Origin: Cycas panzhihuaensis
Taxonomy: Eukaryota; Cycadophyta
DNA: 64,000 nt
Direction of reading: 5' to 3'
NCBI GenBank assembly: GCA_023213395.1
Contig: CM041465.1
Coordinates: 208,017,741-208,081,740 of the forward strand
The position numbers and the translations under genes were made by a program. Below, piece after piece: positions 10,576 through 21,429 of this stretch. How positions within the stretch are numbered: the stretch's first letter is position 1; every line of letters begins with the position of its first letter. The notes beneath the pieces were generated by a model. It was given only the letters and a program-made list of their open reading frames with translations. It was not told the DNA's origin and searched no databases.

Positions 10576-12309
10576 TAATAGATATAACACCTCAACTTAC
10601 CACTCAATACACTTGATAGCTATTGCCTTTATCTATTGTCTATAGAGTTCAAGAAAGCTCAATAGTGTGTGAAATAGTGATAACTTCAGGGGTCATAATC
10701 ATTCCCCTTGCAAGGCCGGTAATCAAGGTGGTTCAATTAGGTATTATCTTATATAATCTTTCAAGTTTATAAAAACTTTAATGGTTCTGTGATTAAAAAC
10801 TATGTGTTTTTAAGCAAAATATGTCCTAGAACTAGAAAAGACCTTAAAAAAGTAAAAAATTTGCCTAAAATAGACTTAAAATGTTTAAAAACAGGCTATA
10901 AAATGATTAAAAAACCAAACTTTAGGTTAAGGACTTAAATTAAAATAAGAATATTCTTCGAATATCCTAAAACATATAACCTATAGTTTTTCAACTATTG
11001 AAAAATAAAATATCAAATGACAAGAATTGAAGAACTGGGCGAATAAAAGTGGATACAGAGGGAGAATTCTCTTCAAAGAAGCTATGAAATCACAAACAAG
11101 CACTATATTTGAGGTGATGACGCTGCAAGGAGCTCAGCGAATGGTCATCATGCATAGTTATGTCACTTCTGTAGTAAATGGCAATAAAGAGAAACAAGAA
11201 CAGTTACCCAAATTCACTTCTTCAATTTGATTAATTAATACCTTTGAATCTGATCACCCATATGCCTTTGTTTATGTCTCTGTATCATATCCCATTGGCG
11301 TCTGTCGACCGTAGCATTGCAATTTGCTTGTAGATCGTGGTGAGAAGAAGATTTGTTGGTTGCAAATGCAAATCAAGAGTTGGGCATTGCGATTGTAACC
11401 TATGGTTACAACGTTCTAAGCAGCATCACCAAGAAAGAAAAATGTGCAACCCAAGTGACGATGTTGTGATTGCAACCTACAGTTGCAACCAGTTCTGAAT
11501 GGCATCACCACAAAAGAATAATGTGCAGCCCAAGTGACGATGTTGCAATTGCAACTTGTGGTTGCAACTAGTTCTAAGTGGCGTCACCATGTAGTTGTGA
11601 TTGCAATCTAACAAGGAATCCATTGTAGTTGTGTTGAGAGAATAATGAGCTGATTGCAATTATGTGATGAGTTCTAGTGACATTGATGAAACAATTAAAA
11701 TTTCAATGCAAAGTAGTTGCTACAATCCAAGCTGTGGTAAAAAAATAGTGTGACAAGGCGCCAATGCAATTAGCTAGTTGTGGCGTTCAATCATTCCTTG
11801 GCTAGGAAGGTAGGATGAGGGCAAGGTGGCATTGCAGTTTGAGCAGACCAAACAGAGAAGAACGAGTACAATACGAGTCCATTTGTAGTGCATGACTATA
11901 ATAGTAGATCGTGACGATGTTGATGATTAAGACTCTAGTTTCATGGTGTAAAAACAAATGGTGAGTAGGGTCGCGTTGTGATAATCTGCTGAGGAGGTCC
12001 CGAATATGGTTTGCCAGAGAAAATAGCATGCAGAGATTTCAACAGAGTTTTTGTGGCAACCGTTAAGAATATAAAGCCGTAAAAGAATGAGTATAGAAAT
12101 GCAAACAGTAAAAGACAAGTACAACACACTTGAAAGCACAACAATGCACATGATTAAATGTGCATAGAGCTCCAAAATCTGTAGAAGAAAAAAAATGTAT
12201 CACCATCAATTATTTCAACACAGACTACTAATATGCTTCTTCCCTAGTTAAGATCAAAAGTAGGTATAACATTTTTTAGTAGAAGATGAGCCCAAGGGAA
12301 ATAGAACAA
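10576..12309 (-). other. Element A 5' leader (or unrelated insert), no gene seen
   Basis: AT-rich sequence between the broken B LTR and A's primer site. It contains short ORFs without recognisable similarity and a three-copy tandem repeat (11391-11595). Its assignment to A rests only on position. Confidence 0.4.
11391..11595. repeat. Tandem repeat, about 78-bp units
   Basis: Units start at 11391, 11468 and 11547; the third is partial. Shared blocks are GTTGCAACC-like, AGTTCTAAG/GAATGGCATCACCA and CCCAAGTGACGATGTTG. The junction of units 2 and 3 contains the perfect 14-bp palindrome GTTGCAATTGCAAC (11542-11555). Confidence 0.75.
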
Positions 12310-12314
12310 TTATT

Positions 12315-12326
12315 GCTCTGATACCA
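12315..12326 (-). other. Element A primer-binding site
   Basis: The minus strand reads TGGTATCAGAGC, the standard initiator tRNA-Met primer site, separated from the LTR edge by two bases. Confidence 0.85.
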
Positions 12327-12328
12327 AG

Positions 12329-12766
12329 TGAAGGAAGTAGCATTCATGTCAAGTTCCACCTAGGATTCAATCACACAAACAAAGCAAACAAAAGAGCAGC
12401 AATGGAGTTGAGGAAATCAAATTATTTCGGCCTCCAAAATCAATATCTATTCATTCACACATCTCATCATATTACATCAATATTGCCTCACATATATCCA
12501 ATAAAATACAGTTACGTGAGAGGCAAGTAATTGAGTGTGGTAGATCATGCAATGTGACATTTGGTACCTTTACAACGCGTTACAATGAGGCGTGAGCAAA
12601 AAAAGACCCCACATGCCTAGGCTCACAACCTTAAGTTGCAACTTAACAAATTTATGAGATTAATACCCTTCAAAAGACTAACTTTCCACTGAATATTACA
12701 AATGTACATCATATTTACAAGATGACTAATGTTGAATTCATGAAATCAACATTAGCTTTTCTATCA
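12329..12766 (-). repeat. Element A 5' LTR (438 bp)
   Basis: Bounded by TG at 12329, two bases from the primer site, and CTATCA at 12761-12766, the same edge as at 54-59. The right flank CCACG would be the target duplication; the left partner is outside the window. Confidence 0.75.
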
Positions 12767-13492
12767 CCACGTATCTGGTTCTTGTCTACAATACAACCTA
12801 TCAAAACATCTTCATACCTTTTTTTTTTTGCTTGTCATACTCTACAGGCCTGTTGCACATTTCCCATCTCAATGATAGGAGACCTACTTCATTCTAAAAG
12901 CAAATCTCAGTCTGAGACACTCGCAAATGCCTCTAGAATGGTTTATTAACGATAGTGAATCCTCAGTAGGACACTCATAATTGCCTTCACTATGAACTAA
13001 AAAACTATCTTCATAACATTCTATCTTACTGCTACTAGCTATGAGATTACATGAGATGGCAAGTCTCACTAAATCTCTATCACTTTGCAGGGGGCCAACC
13101 TATTTGGTGAAGTAACTAGCGATAATTCCTCATCACATCATTGATGGACTTGTATAACATTTGCATGTTCTAGAATAGGGCGCTAGCATGCATAAACAAA
13201 CTATCCGCAATAAATTAAATAAACATACCATCAATATCTATTTCATCTCCTCTATGCGACTTCATGTGGCTCCATCTTTGTACGTAACTGTTCATCTTCA
13301 TTCATCTTCTTCTTCTAAAGCCTGGATCTTGGTCACGTGTCACTAGCATAACTCTGGCATATTCAGACTTTTGGCTCATCAAAATCACCTTATATTTGAC
13401 TCCTATATTGGCTCTGTCACTAGCTAATATTGGCTCATCAAACTGGCTTGATAGGCTTCTTCTCGCTGCATAGGATCTTTCAACTAACCATG
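12767..13492 (-). other. Element C leader or gag start (truncated by element A)
   Basis: Sequence between A's LTR and the primer site of C. The minus strand has short ORFs at 12884-13069 and 13302-13631; neither is recognisable and stops are frequent. It is probably C's untranslated leader. The rest of C would lie left of element A, outside the window. Confidence 0.45.
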
Positions 13493-13504
13493 TCTCTGAT
13501 ACCA
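13493..13504 (-). other. Element C primer-binding site
   Basis: The minus strand reads TGGTATCAGAGA directly after the LTR end, an initiator tRNA-Met-type site with one variant base. Confidence 0.75.
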
Positions 13505-14034
13505 TGTTATAATTTATAATTGTACTCTGATTCCATAGGAGAAATGTAGAGTAACACAGTGGAATTACAAGATGCATATATAATAACAGAATAATCTCAT
13601 GAGATATATACACATGTAAAAGATTCACCATAAATATAAAGTAAATAACACATCAAGAGCATTCAACATTCACCACAAGAGTGACAACAAGATTTATGTG
13701 TGGAAAACCTAGTGTGGAAAAAATCACAGGAGAAGGTGGAGTTGGAACTCCTCTTAATGATCTTAATACTCTTAATGGAGTTAGGAGTACATCTCTATGT
13801 CTTCAACCTTTCTTAAGTTCTCAAGTGGTGTGTGTACATATTTATATCAATATTCACCTCATGGATAGCCTATCATATTTCTTGAGCCTTTACATCATCT
13901 AATAATATCTTTGCACGGATATGTGTGCATCTCACATATCTCGATGTATGTGATTGGTGGGATTGCGTATGTGTCATCTACATCAACATTAAACATTACA
14001 TAAGTGATTAAATCACATATTCCAACATAATTTC
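13505..14034 (-). repeat. Element C 5' LTR (about 530 bp)
   Basis: On the minus strand it begins TGTTGGAATATG, a common copia LTR start, and ends ATTATAACA beside the primer site. The second LTR is not in the window, so the right boundary (CCAACA at 14029-14034) is inferred from the terminal motif. Confidence 0.65.
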
Positions 14035-15065
14035 TGTCATGAAGCCCTAAACTTGTATGGTGGTAATTGGCATGAGAAAGATAGTGAGTTACTATAAGGG
14101 TAAGAAGCTCCAGTCCATGTATATGTCTAGATACACTGATTGTTCCATGCCCCAAAGTCTAGGGTTGGATTTGTATTGTTATGCTTTGGTACAATCACAA
14201 AGTGATGGGCACGCATCGACAAAATTTCAATGGATTTGGTAGATCCATCGTAACTGATCAATTTGACACGTTGCAAAACCTCAACTTAGATGATCAACGA
14301 GATTGTGTCCTGATGTGAAAAGGAACCAAGGGATAGTGTTGGGAGAAATTGAAGCCCACCAAGCCATTGGACTTGGATTGGTGAATGAGGGGTGGTGCCC
14401 CAGAAGCCTGTGGTAGAGAGGTGCCCTTCATATCTAAAAGAATCGTTGACACCTTTTACATATTTGCATCATTAGGGGCTACCTCTCATTGGCAAGGATA
14501 CTTGCAAGGAGATAAATTTGATATAAAAAATGCCTATGTGCATTCAATAAAGCATAGACATATGTGTTGGCAAACATATATGCAAGCTTGGAAATATCCC
14601 TAAAAGGCCTGATGATGGAGTAAGTTGTACTACGATGTCATGAGTCACTTGAAACTAATACATCTACACCTAGACCTAAGCCTTAATTTGAAAGCAGAAA
14701 CCAACTTCCACATGCTTGCAAACCTTAATTCTTGCTTGTTCAACGGGGCATCTTCTTATAGAATATAGGTACAAGTTTGATCCATACATTGTGAAGCCAT
14801 GTTGTTTGGCTTTATTTAGATATGTCTAGAATAAGAGATGCTCTAGATATTCCTCGTTGATATATTGCCATGTGGTGGCTTTTATCTCCACCTTTCTTTC
14901 TTTCTTTTTCACCTTCCTCAGACTCCATCTATTTGTCTAATTGGAGTTATTCTTTACAATTTGTTGTTCAATCTATACGAGTCCTTCCAGCTTTAGCCTG
15001 ATAACTCCATCTTCTATCCTTGCCCAGACTCTCATCCATCTCTCCTTGGGTTCACTGAATGAAAA
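14035..15065. other. Unassigned sequence, no supported gene
   Basis: About 1 kb between element C and element D. Small ORFs such as 14385-14603 have no recognisable family and no splice context. It is probably old repeat or intron of the host gene. Confidence 0.4.
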
Positions 15066-15610
15066 TGTAGCATGCCCAATTCTCAAACTGAAGACATAAA
15101 TAATACTTACAATCAATAATGATAATATTCATGGATATTCATAGCAAATATCATATATTTATAGTAGTAAATCCTCATAAAGTATCAGTCAACAGTTATA
15201 GTTCACATATTCATGCAATATAACATCCATACATTGATAAATAACAATAAAAATTGAAGGAATAAATAACAATATCAAAATAACAAAATTTGGTACAATA
15301 TCCGACAGATGTAACCGTCTTCAAGGTGAGAGCAGTCCCCCAATTTAGCATGGGTGTGTGCCCTAATGGCGCAAGGCCGTTATACCAAGTGCAATAAATT
15401 CTCCAAGAATGTTTTACAAATGATCAAGACTTTTCTATTTATAACCTTCATTTTCTCTCTCAAAAACCAACTCCTAATTCTCTCTCTTAAAAACCGACTT
15501 CATAATAAAATATATGAAATGATTCATTCTTTAATCTTCTTAAAAATTGACTTCCTAATAATAACTCCCTCTATAGAAAACCAACTTCTTATTTATTCTG
15601 GGAAGGCTAA
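15066..15610 (-). repeat. Element D 3' LTR
   Basis: Starts TGTAG and aligns with 25702-26235 through blocks such as TAAATCCTCATAAAGTATCA and AATTCTCCAAGAATGTTTTA. The inner edge adjoins a purine tract (reverse complement of CCCCTTCCCTT at 15615-15625). Confidence 0.8.
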
Positions 15611-16355
15611 TTTTCCCCTTCCCTTAAAATAATACTTTACCCTCAAAGTATTGGAAATTGCTTGTCGCTTGGCTTTGTCCACCTTTGACCAATTCTTCCA
15701 ATCACCACAAGCTAAGTCCTATATGTCATGAAGACTAGGTCCAATCTTGTGGCTTATGTTGGATTTTGAGAAGTGTCTTAAATTTGTTGATGTTTGTTCT
15801 TGGGGCCAAGTACATGTTGTAAACTATCTTATACTGAAGGGATCTTAGGACCTATGAGGTGCCTTAGATGCCTTCTCTTGGTTTTGCTTTGTGCTTGTAT
15901 ATTTTGTCCTCTGATGGAATGGCTTATAAAATGAGAGGTGATTGGAATACTAAGGAATTTTGTGCAGGATGTTATGATGGAATTTGGGAGTTTTGTAAAA
16001 GAGTCGATCATATGGATCTTGAATTGATGATTGCTTAGCGAAAAAAGAAATGGAAGGAGTAGAATTTCGGATGGTGGTTAGTCATAGCTTTAAAGGGGTA
16101 AAAAGAAAGGATCAAGTTTAGATTTCGACTTGAATGAGAACTTGTGAAATATTTGTTTGACCATAAGAATTCTTTGGGGAGAAGGATGGATAAGGCATTA
16201 ACAATAGATGTTTTCTATGAAAAAAAGAGTCTAATAGGGTTTCAGGAATGGTATTAAAAAAAAAAATATTGGATTTAATGAAAAAAAAGAAAAATTGGTA
16301 GTGTGGAAAAAGAAGGGGATTGGGATGGACCAGATGGGGTTTTGTAGGGAATAAT
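15611..16355 (-). other. Element D 3' internal part, conserved with F
   Basis: Non-coding by eye. The block after the purine tract (AATAATACTTTACCCTCAAA) is nearly identical to F at 60678-60697, and later blocks also align. It is interrupted at 16355 by element E. Confidence 0.65.
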
Positions 16356-16436
16356 TGTTAAACCTTATGTCTAAATGTTAAGTTAATGTATTTTTATTTT
16401 TCATGTAATATATGCACTTTTTACTTTAGGGGTGAC

Positions 16437-16454
16437 TTATCACTTAAGTGATAA
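16437..16454. promoter_or_regulatory. 18-bp perfect palindrome in E LTR U3
   Basis: TTATCACTTAAGTGATAA. The same palindrome is intact in the 3' LTR (23000-23017) and in the diverged solo LTR (58861-58878). Conservation in a U3 region suggests a dimeric transcription-factor site; this is inference. Confidence 0.5.
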
Positions 16455-16537
16455 AGTGCACACCCACATTCTTTCTAGTGACACAACGTTGTCACTAAAG
16501 GGTCAAATGGACCCTCATGCACTCTTTCTCTTTCTCA

Positions 16538-16692
16538 CATGAGGATCCAAGGCATGTATCTTGGATGTTTGACACTTGTCAAACATCCAAGGCCTTAGGT
16601 CTCTCATTTGAGAAAGAGTGCATGAGGATCCAAGTCATGTATCTTGGATGTTTGACACTTGTCAAACATCCAAGGCCTTAGGTCTCTCATTT
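16538..16692. repeat. Two 83-bp-spaced copies of a hairpin block in E LTR
   Basis: Each copy holds a near-perfect inverted repeat with 15-bp arms (CTTGGATGTTTGACA and its complement, two-base loop) at 16560-16591 and 16643-16674. The 3' LTR has both copies as well (23123-23154, 23206-23237); the solo LTR has one (59002-59033). Confidence 0.8.
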
Positions 16693-16697
16693 CACTC

Positions 16698-16705
16698 TAT
16701 ATAAT
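16698..16705 (+). promoter_or_regulatory. TATA box in E LTR
   Basis: TATATAAT follows the hairpin repeats. The same motif is at 23261-23268 and 59057-59064. It is the likely core promoter of the element RNA. Confidence 0.6.
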
Positions 16706-16948
16706 GAGACCTCTCCTCATTGTCTCAGAAGTAGAGTTGGAGCTGTATTGTTATGCTATCAGTTTGCTAATCAAACAGTTTCTTCTTGGGAGGTTGGACC
16801 AATTCCAACTCCACATATTGGGTATCATTTTCTCTTGCTCCTATTTCTCTTTGTGTTCTTTATGCTTTCATGCTTTCATGCATTTGTAGTATTGTGCTTG
16901 TACTTATGATCTTGGGACTAATGTGGCCTAATGCCCATTTTTCACATT

Positions 16949-16960
16949 TGGCATCAGAGC
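16949..16960 (+). other. Element E primer-binding site
   Basis: TGGCATCAGAGC two bases after the LTR end, the initiator tRNA-Met type with one change from TGGTATCAGAGC. Confidence 0.8.
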
Positions 16961-18740
16961 TCTAAGGTCTCGACGCCATCTCGGCTCAGCTCGAAGATCG
17001 CCATCTCAAAGCCAAGATCGGCTCTCGGCTCGGCCATCCTTTTCACCGCATTCATCCGGCATCTTCACAGCCACGGTGCTAAGTCAAGACTCAAGCGTCC
17101 TCTCCTCGCCATTTCGGCTCATGCCCGGTCAGGCCATCTCACTGGTCTGAATCAAGACTAGTTCAAGAATCTTCAATCATGAGCTCATCGCCGGATTAGC
17201 AAGGTCGCCAACTCAAGACTCTAATCGGCCAAAGATCCGAAGATTCCTTATCATTGAGTCACCGTCGGCTCGATGCTCAAGACAAATCAATGATCCGGCT
17301 CATTTCAAGCACACGGGCTTGTCCTCAACCGCCAACTCACTGTCTTCAAAGTGCCAAATCAAGAGCTCACAGAGTTCTCCCTTTATTCAACATCGTCTAA
17401 CTCACTGTCTTGAGTCAAGACACCTTTATTGCCGTTTCATCATCGCTACCACATTATTGTCCAACCAACATCTTCAGCCGGTACATCATCGACAACTCAA
17501 GACACCTTTATTGCCATTGTTCATCACTTGCCACCACATTTGGCTATCCAACAAGATTCATTGCACTGCTAGCTCAGCAAGTGCAGTCGGCTCACGCCAC
17601 CAAGAAGGCCATCTCGGATTGGAAGATCAATCTCTTGTTAGCATTTTTCTAACAAAATGCCCTTTTGCTCATGAGAATCAAATTTTTTTTAAGGTTTTAA
17701 GAGATTTTTTTTTTAATTTCTAAAGGGGGGAATCTTAAAAGACTTTAAGTCTTAATAGCTGGGCCTACTTAAAACTTTTTTGGCGCCTTGATTCTCAAAA
17801 GTACTTTTGTACTTACTGTTTTAAGCTCTTTTAGCACACTTTCTTGCTATTGAAGCATCATTGAGCTTAATTAATGTAATCAAAAGGAATATTTACATTG
17901 TAAAGGTGAAGAAAATTACCACCTAACTTTAGTTTTTGGCACCTTGCATGGTGACCTTGGCCTTCTTTAGTTCAAAAAGGGGAAGGCTCATTGTGAAACT
18001 TAATAAAATCACAATTTTCTTGTTGGATTGTTGAGACATTTTAAGTCTCAACAAAATGCTTGATGGAGCTTGTGTTGGCCTTTGGAGCATTTCTTGAGTA
18101 CACTTTTCTTGTGACTTCATCACTTCATCAGATTTTGAAGGTTAAAAGGAACCCTCTTTTGCTGTCATCAAAGGTTCCTTACATCATTTTCTTTTAAAGT
18201 ACTCAAAGTACTTTATCATTGTACTCAAGCATACATAGCACCTCACTTGGATCATAAAGCACTTAAAATTTGTTTTGTGCTCATTCTTTGTAAGCCAAAA
18301 AGGCATAAAAAAATCCAAGTAAGAAGATTCACTTAGACTTGTTTAAAAGTGAATTTAAAATGCTGGAGAGGCTCGAAAAGGTTCAAACCTTGCCTCTGAA
18401 TTAACCTTAAGCTTGGTGCATTCCCTAGGGGACCAACCGACCGGCCAAGGTAACGACAATTAAGGTTGCTTGAGGGAAAGGAGGTCGAAAAGGGTGTTAT
18501 TGGGCCGTGAATCTCGGGAAAGCATGGTACGTCCATGCAGATCAACCCTACCTGCCTTGTCCTAGATTTAACTTGGCCCAACTCAATAGCCAGAGTCCTC
18601 CACCTCTCTTCACCCCACCGGTTGTTGGATCTTCTTGTAAGATCAGGACTAGTGGTGTTGTTTGAGGGTGGGTCTTAAGCGACGAAGCTTTTGAAGTTTC
18701 CAAGTTATCTGCTAGCTTCAAGTGTTACTCAAGTGGAAAG
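16961..18740 (+). other. Element E leader, no gene seen
   Basis: Long leader. The first 700 bases are C-rich with many CTCGGCTC and CATCTCGG words and an 86-bp-spaced repeat (CAAGACACCTTTATTGCC near 17415 and 17501). The remainder is AT-rich with poly-T runs. ORFs such as 17319-17723 show no family. Confidence 0.6.
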
Positions 18741-19815
18741 ATGGCTGCCATACATATGCTTAATGCATGTACCATAAGGCTAACGGGGCAATCAAATTAT
18801 CAAGAATGGAAAAGAATCACAAAGAATCTCTTGATAATGAATGAGTTACAGGGATATGTTTCGGAAGAATCCCCAATCCTACACCTGTGGTTAATAATAA
18901 TCAACCTGCACCTATGGATGTTGGACTTGTTGCTGCATGGGAGGCCAAAGACGAAATTGCTTTGGCATTCATTCGTATGGTTGTGGACATAAATGTAGAC
19001 CAAAATATTTCTTCTGCACAATCTTCTAAAGAAGCATGGGACACATTGTCCTCTTTGTATGAAAGGCGAGATGAAGCTCGCATTTTGATGATAAAAGCTA
19101 AATTGTACTCCATCAAATTTGTAAAGCCGATGTCGGCATTCTTGTCCTCCATTAAGGAGGTTTGTAATGAATTAACTACTTTAGGTAATTCAGCCACAAG
19201 AGATGAAATCATAGCCTCCATCACAAAAGCATTACCAAAGGACTACAACGGCTTTATATCATCAACTACACGAGATGGTTCACTAAGGGGGATGACATTC
19301 AATCAACTCGAAAGCTTATTGCTTCAAGAAGAACAAATTTATGCTAAGGATAATGAAGAACCATCTACAACAGGTGCTTTCACAGCAAGAGCAAAGACAA
19401 ATCAAATATCCAAAACTGCATTCACAAAACAGTTTGGAAATATGAACATTGGATCTTCCAAGTCCAATGTAGTATGCCATTATTGTGGCAAACCTGGCCA
19501 CATTGCACCTAAGTGCAGAAAGAAGCAAGCGGATTTTCGAAGACAGCAGCCACAGGGTCAAAGACAGCAGCAGCCACAGGGTCAAAGACAACAGCAGCCA
19601 CGACATCAGTTTCAACAAAGGTTCCAACAGTCAGATCAGCAGCAGAATCCCCCTCGACCAAATCGAGGTGCCTATCGAGGAGGTCCAAGAGGAGGGGGGG
19701 GTCAAAGAGGTGGCTACCAACGCCATTATAATCAGTTTGCCAATGAAGACAAACTACTTTGTGCATACCAATCATGCAACATTGACAACACTTGGATTGT
19801 CGATTCAGAGCTTCT
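18741..19815 (+). pseudogene. Element E Gag with zinc knuckle and Gln/RGG-rich tail
   Basis: Starts MAAIHMLNACTIRLTGQSNY at 18741, then shifts frame near 18880 into an open frame to about 19810. UBN2-type capsid parts: AWEAKDEIALAFIRM, EAWDTLSSLYERRDEARI and KAKLYSIKFVKPMSAFLSS. The CCHC knuckle is CHYCGKPGHIAPKC near residue 200. It is followed by a low-complexity tail built from a short repeat (QQPQGQR) and then RGG-like runs (YRGGPRGGGGQRGGY). Only the one frameshift breaks Gag. It would package RNA in cytoplasmic particles. Confidence 0.88.
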
Positions 19816-19993
19816 CGACATATGACAGGAGTGAAGAACTCCTATGCAACATCAAGGAAGGTAAAGGTCAATCGGACCTTTGGAAATGCCGAATCGCTTG
19901 AGATTTCGTGAATAGGCACCATAGCTCCTTTTCATTCTCCTCAAAATCCTTCCTCTTCATTTCCCAACAAAGGATGCCTACTTCATTCCTTCT
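19788..19993 (+). pseudogene. Element E protease (decayed)
   Basis: TWIVDSE stands where copia protease has the D-S-G active site. The frame is lost immediately afterwards and most of the domain is out of frame. The trailing MEKNLLSVSQM at 19994 marks its usual end. Confidence 0.65.
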
Positions 19994-21300
19994 ATGGAGA
20001 AGAATCTGCTATCTGTTAGCCAGATGAACAAGCAACACATGAGCGTACTATTTAAAAATGGGAAATGTATCATTTGTGACAAAGATGATCAGATCGTAGC
20101 TGTAGCCTATGAGGATCAAGGTCTTTACAAGTTGAATGCCAATAACATTACTCTTGATTCTGCTTACTCTTGCTCCACATCTTTGTCAAAAATTCAATTA
20201 TGGCATCAACGTCTAGGACATTTAAGCCTAGACAATCTGAAGTAGATGATAAACAAAAGCATGGTGTATGGGCTTCCAAAGATGTATGGTTCAAAATGTC
20301 TTTGCGAAGCTTGCATAATGGGGACACAACATCGGTGCCTTTTCCTAATGGCAAAGCATGGCATGCATCTTATCCTTTGCAATTAGTTCACTCTTGTGTG
20401 GACCCATGTCCACCCACTCCTTTGGAGGAGCAGTGTACTACATATCTTTTATTGATGACTTCTCTCACAAAGTCTGGGTCTACTTCCTAAAGCAAAAATC
20501 AGAAGCCTTCTCCAAGTTAAAAGAGTTCAAGGCGGAAGTAGAAAATGAATCTGGCTACTCAATTTGCACATTTAGGTCAGATAATGGAGGTAAATTCACT
20601 TCAAATGAATTCAACCAATTTTGCAAGGATAATGGAATTCAGAGACAACTCACAGCTCCTCATACTCCTCAGCAAAATGGAGTCTCTGAGAGGATGAATA
20701 GAACTTTGGCTAATAAAGCCAAAACAATGATGCATGCAAAAGGGCTTCCAAGAGCTTCTTGGGTCAAGCATTTCATACAGCTGCCTATGTGGTCAATCGA
20801 AGTCCTACAACAGCAGTCACCGATATCACACCTGAGGAGGCATGATCTGGAAAGAAGCCAACTATCAGCCATTTGAGGACATTCGGATGTCTGCAGATAT
20901 GCACATACCGGATCAACAAAGAACAAAGTTGGACAAACATAGCCTCAAATGCATCTTTGTAGGATATGCAATCCATAGCAAAGCCTACAAGTTGTATGAT
21001 CGATTGGGAGGAAAATACATCTCTCACGAGATGTAATCTTTGATGAGGATGACCAAAAAGTATTGGATATGGCAACAATCCAACCCCCCATTGACAAAGG
21101 GAAAAAGATTGTTGAGGACTTCCTTCCCTCAATCTTACACACCATGTTCTTCATCTCGCACCTTCCGTACCATCTACTTCATCTTCATCTCGCTCCACTT
21201 GAACTTTCCACTTCATCTTACATTACTCCTACACTTAGACCGTAAGATATTGAGGTTCATGCCACATCATTTCGTGGTTACCTAAGTGGTACACTCAAAC
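19994..21300 (+). pseudogene. Element E GAG-pre-integrase and integrase
   Basis: GAG-pre-integrase is at 19994-20245 (KIQLWHQRLGHLSLDNLK). The integrase core at 20358-20876 keeps all three acidic blocks: YISFIDDFSHKVWVYF, FRSDNGGKFTSNEF and HTPQQNGVSERMNRT. The C-terminal part at 20842-21036 has IPDQQRTKLDKHSLKCIFVG and AYKLYD. Frameshifts lie near 20250, 20780 and 21035. Confidence 0.88.
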
Positions 21301-21429
21301 AGTGCAGATGGTCATATCATTGAAGGAAACGTCCATCAAAGTATCGTGACAAACAAACTTTGCACTTATGGTGAAGTGCTTTCTATTGATGAGCCTACTA
21401 CCTTGCGGAGGCTTCACAAAGTGATAGTT

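Larger units (their letters stand above)
1..12766 (-). mobile_element. Ty1/copia LTR retrotransposon A, interrupted by element B
   Basis: Read on the minus strand, the order is 5' LTR (12329-12766), primer site, leader, gag, protease, integrase, RT, RNase H, then the first 59 bases of the 3' LTR at the window start. Integrase before RT is the Ty1/copia order. The link between the two ends rests on near-identity of bases 1-59 with 12708-12766, the LTR edge next to the polypurine tract. Element B splits the leader at about 4596-10575. The coding part has many stops and frameshifts, so this is an old defective copy. The joining of the leader at 10576-12309 to the gag at 4262 is inferred from the nesting. 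The flanking duplication cannot be tested because the left end lies outside the window. Confidence 0.7.
16356..16946 (+). repeat. Element E 5' LTR (591 bp)
   Basis: TGTTAAACC...TTTTCACA. Contains an 18-bp palindrome (16437-16454), two 83-bp-spaced copies of a hairpin block (16538-16692), and a TATA box (16698-16705). Confidence 0.92.

Noticed and set aside
12315-12326. tRNA-like sequence words TGGTATCAGAGC at many places
   Set aside because: These are retrotransposon primer sites complementary to initiator tRNA-Met, not tRNA genes; no cloverleaf surrounds them.
14057-14603. Small plus-strand ORFs in the unassigned stretch
   Set aside because: No recognisable domain, splice context or repetition elsewhere.
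17319-17723. 134-codon ORF in element E leader
   Set aside because: Ser/His/Leu-rich composition from CA/TC-rich leader sequence; no similarity to Gag and upstream of the true Gag start.
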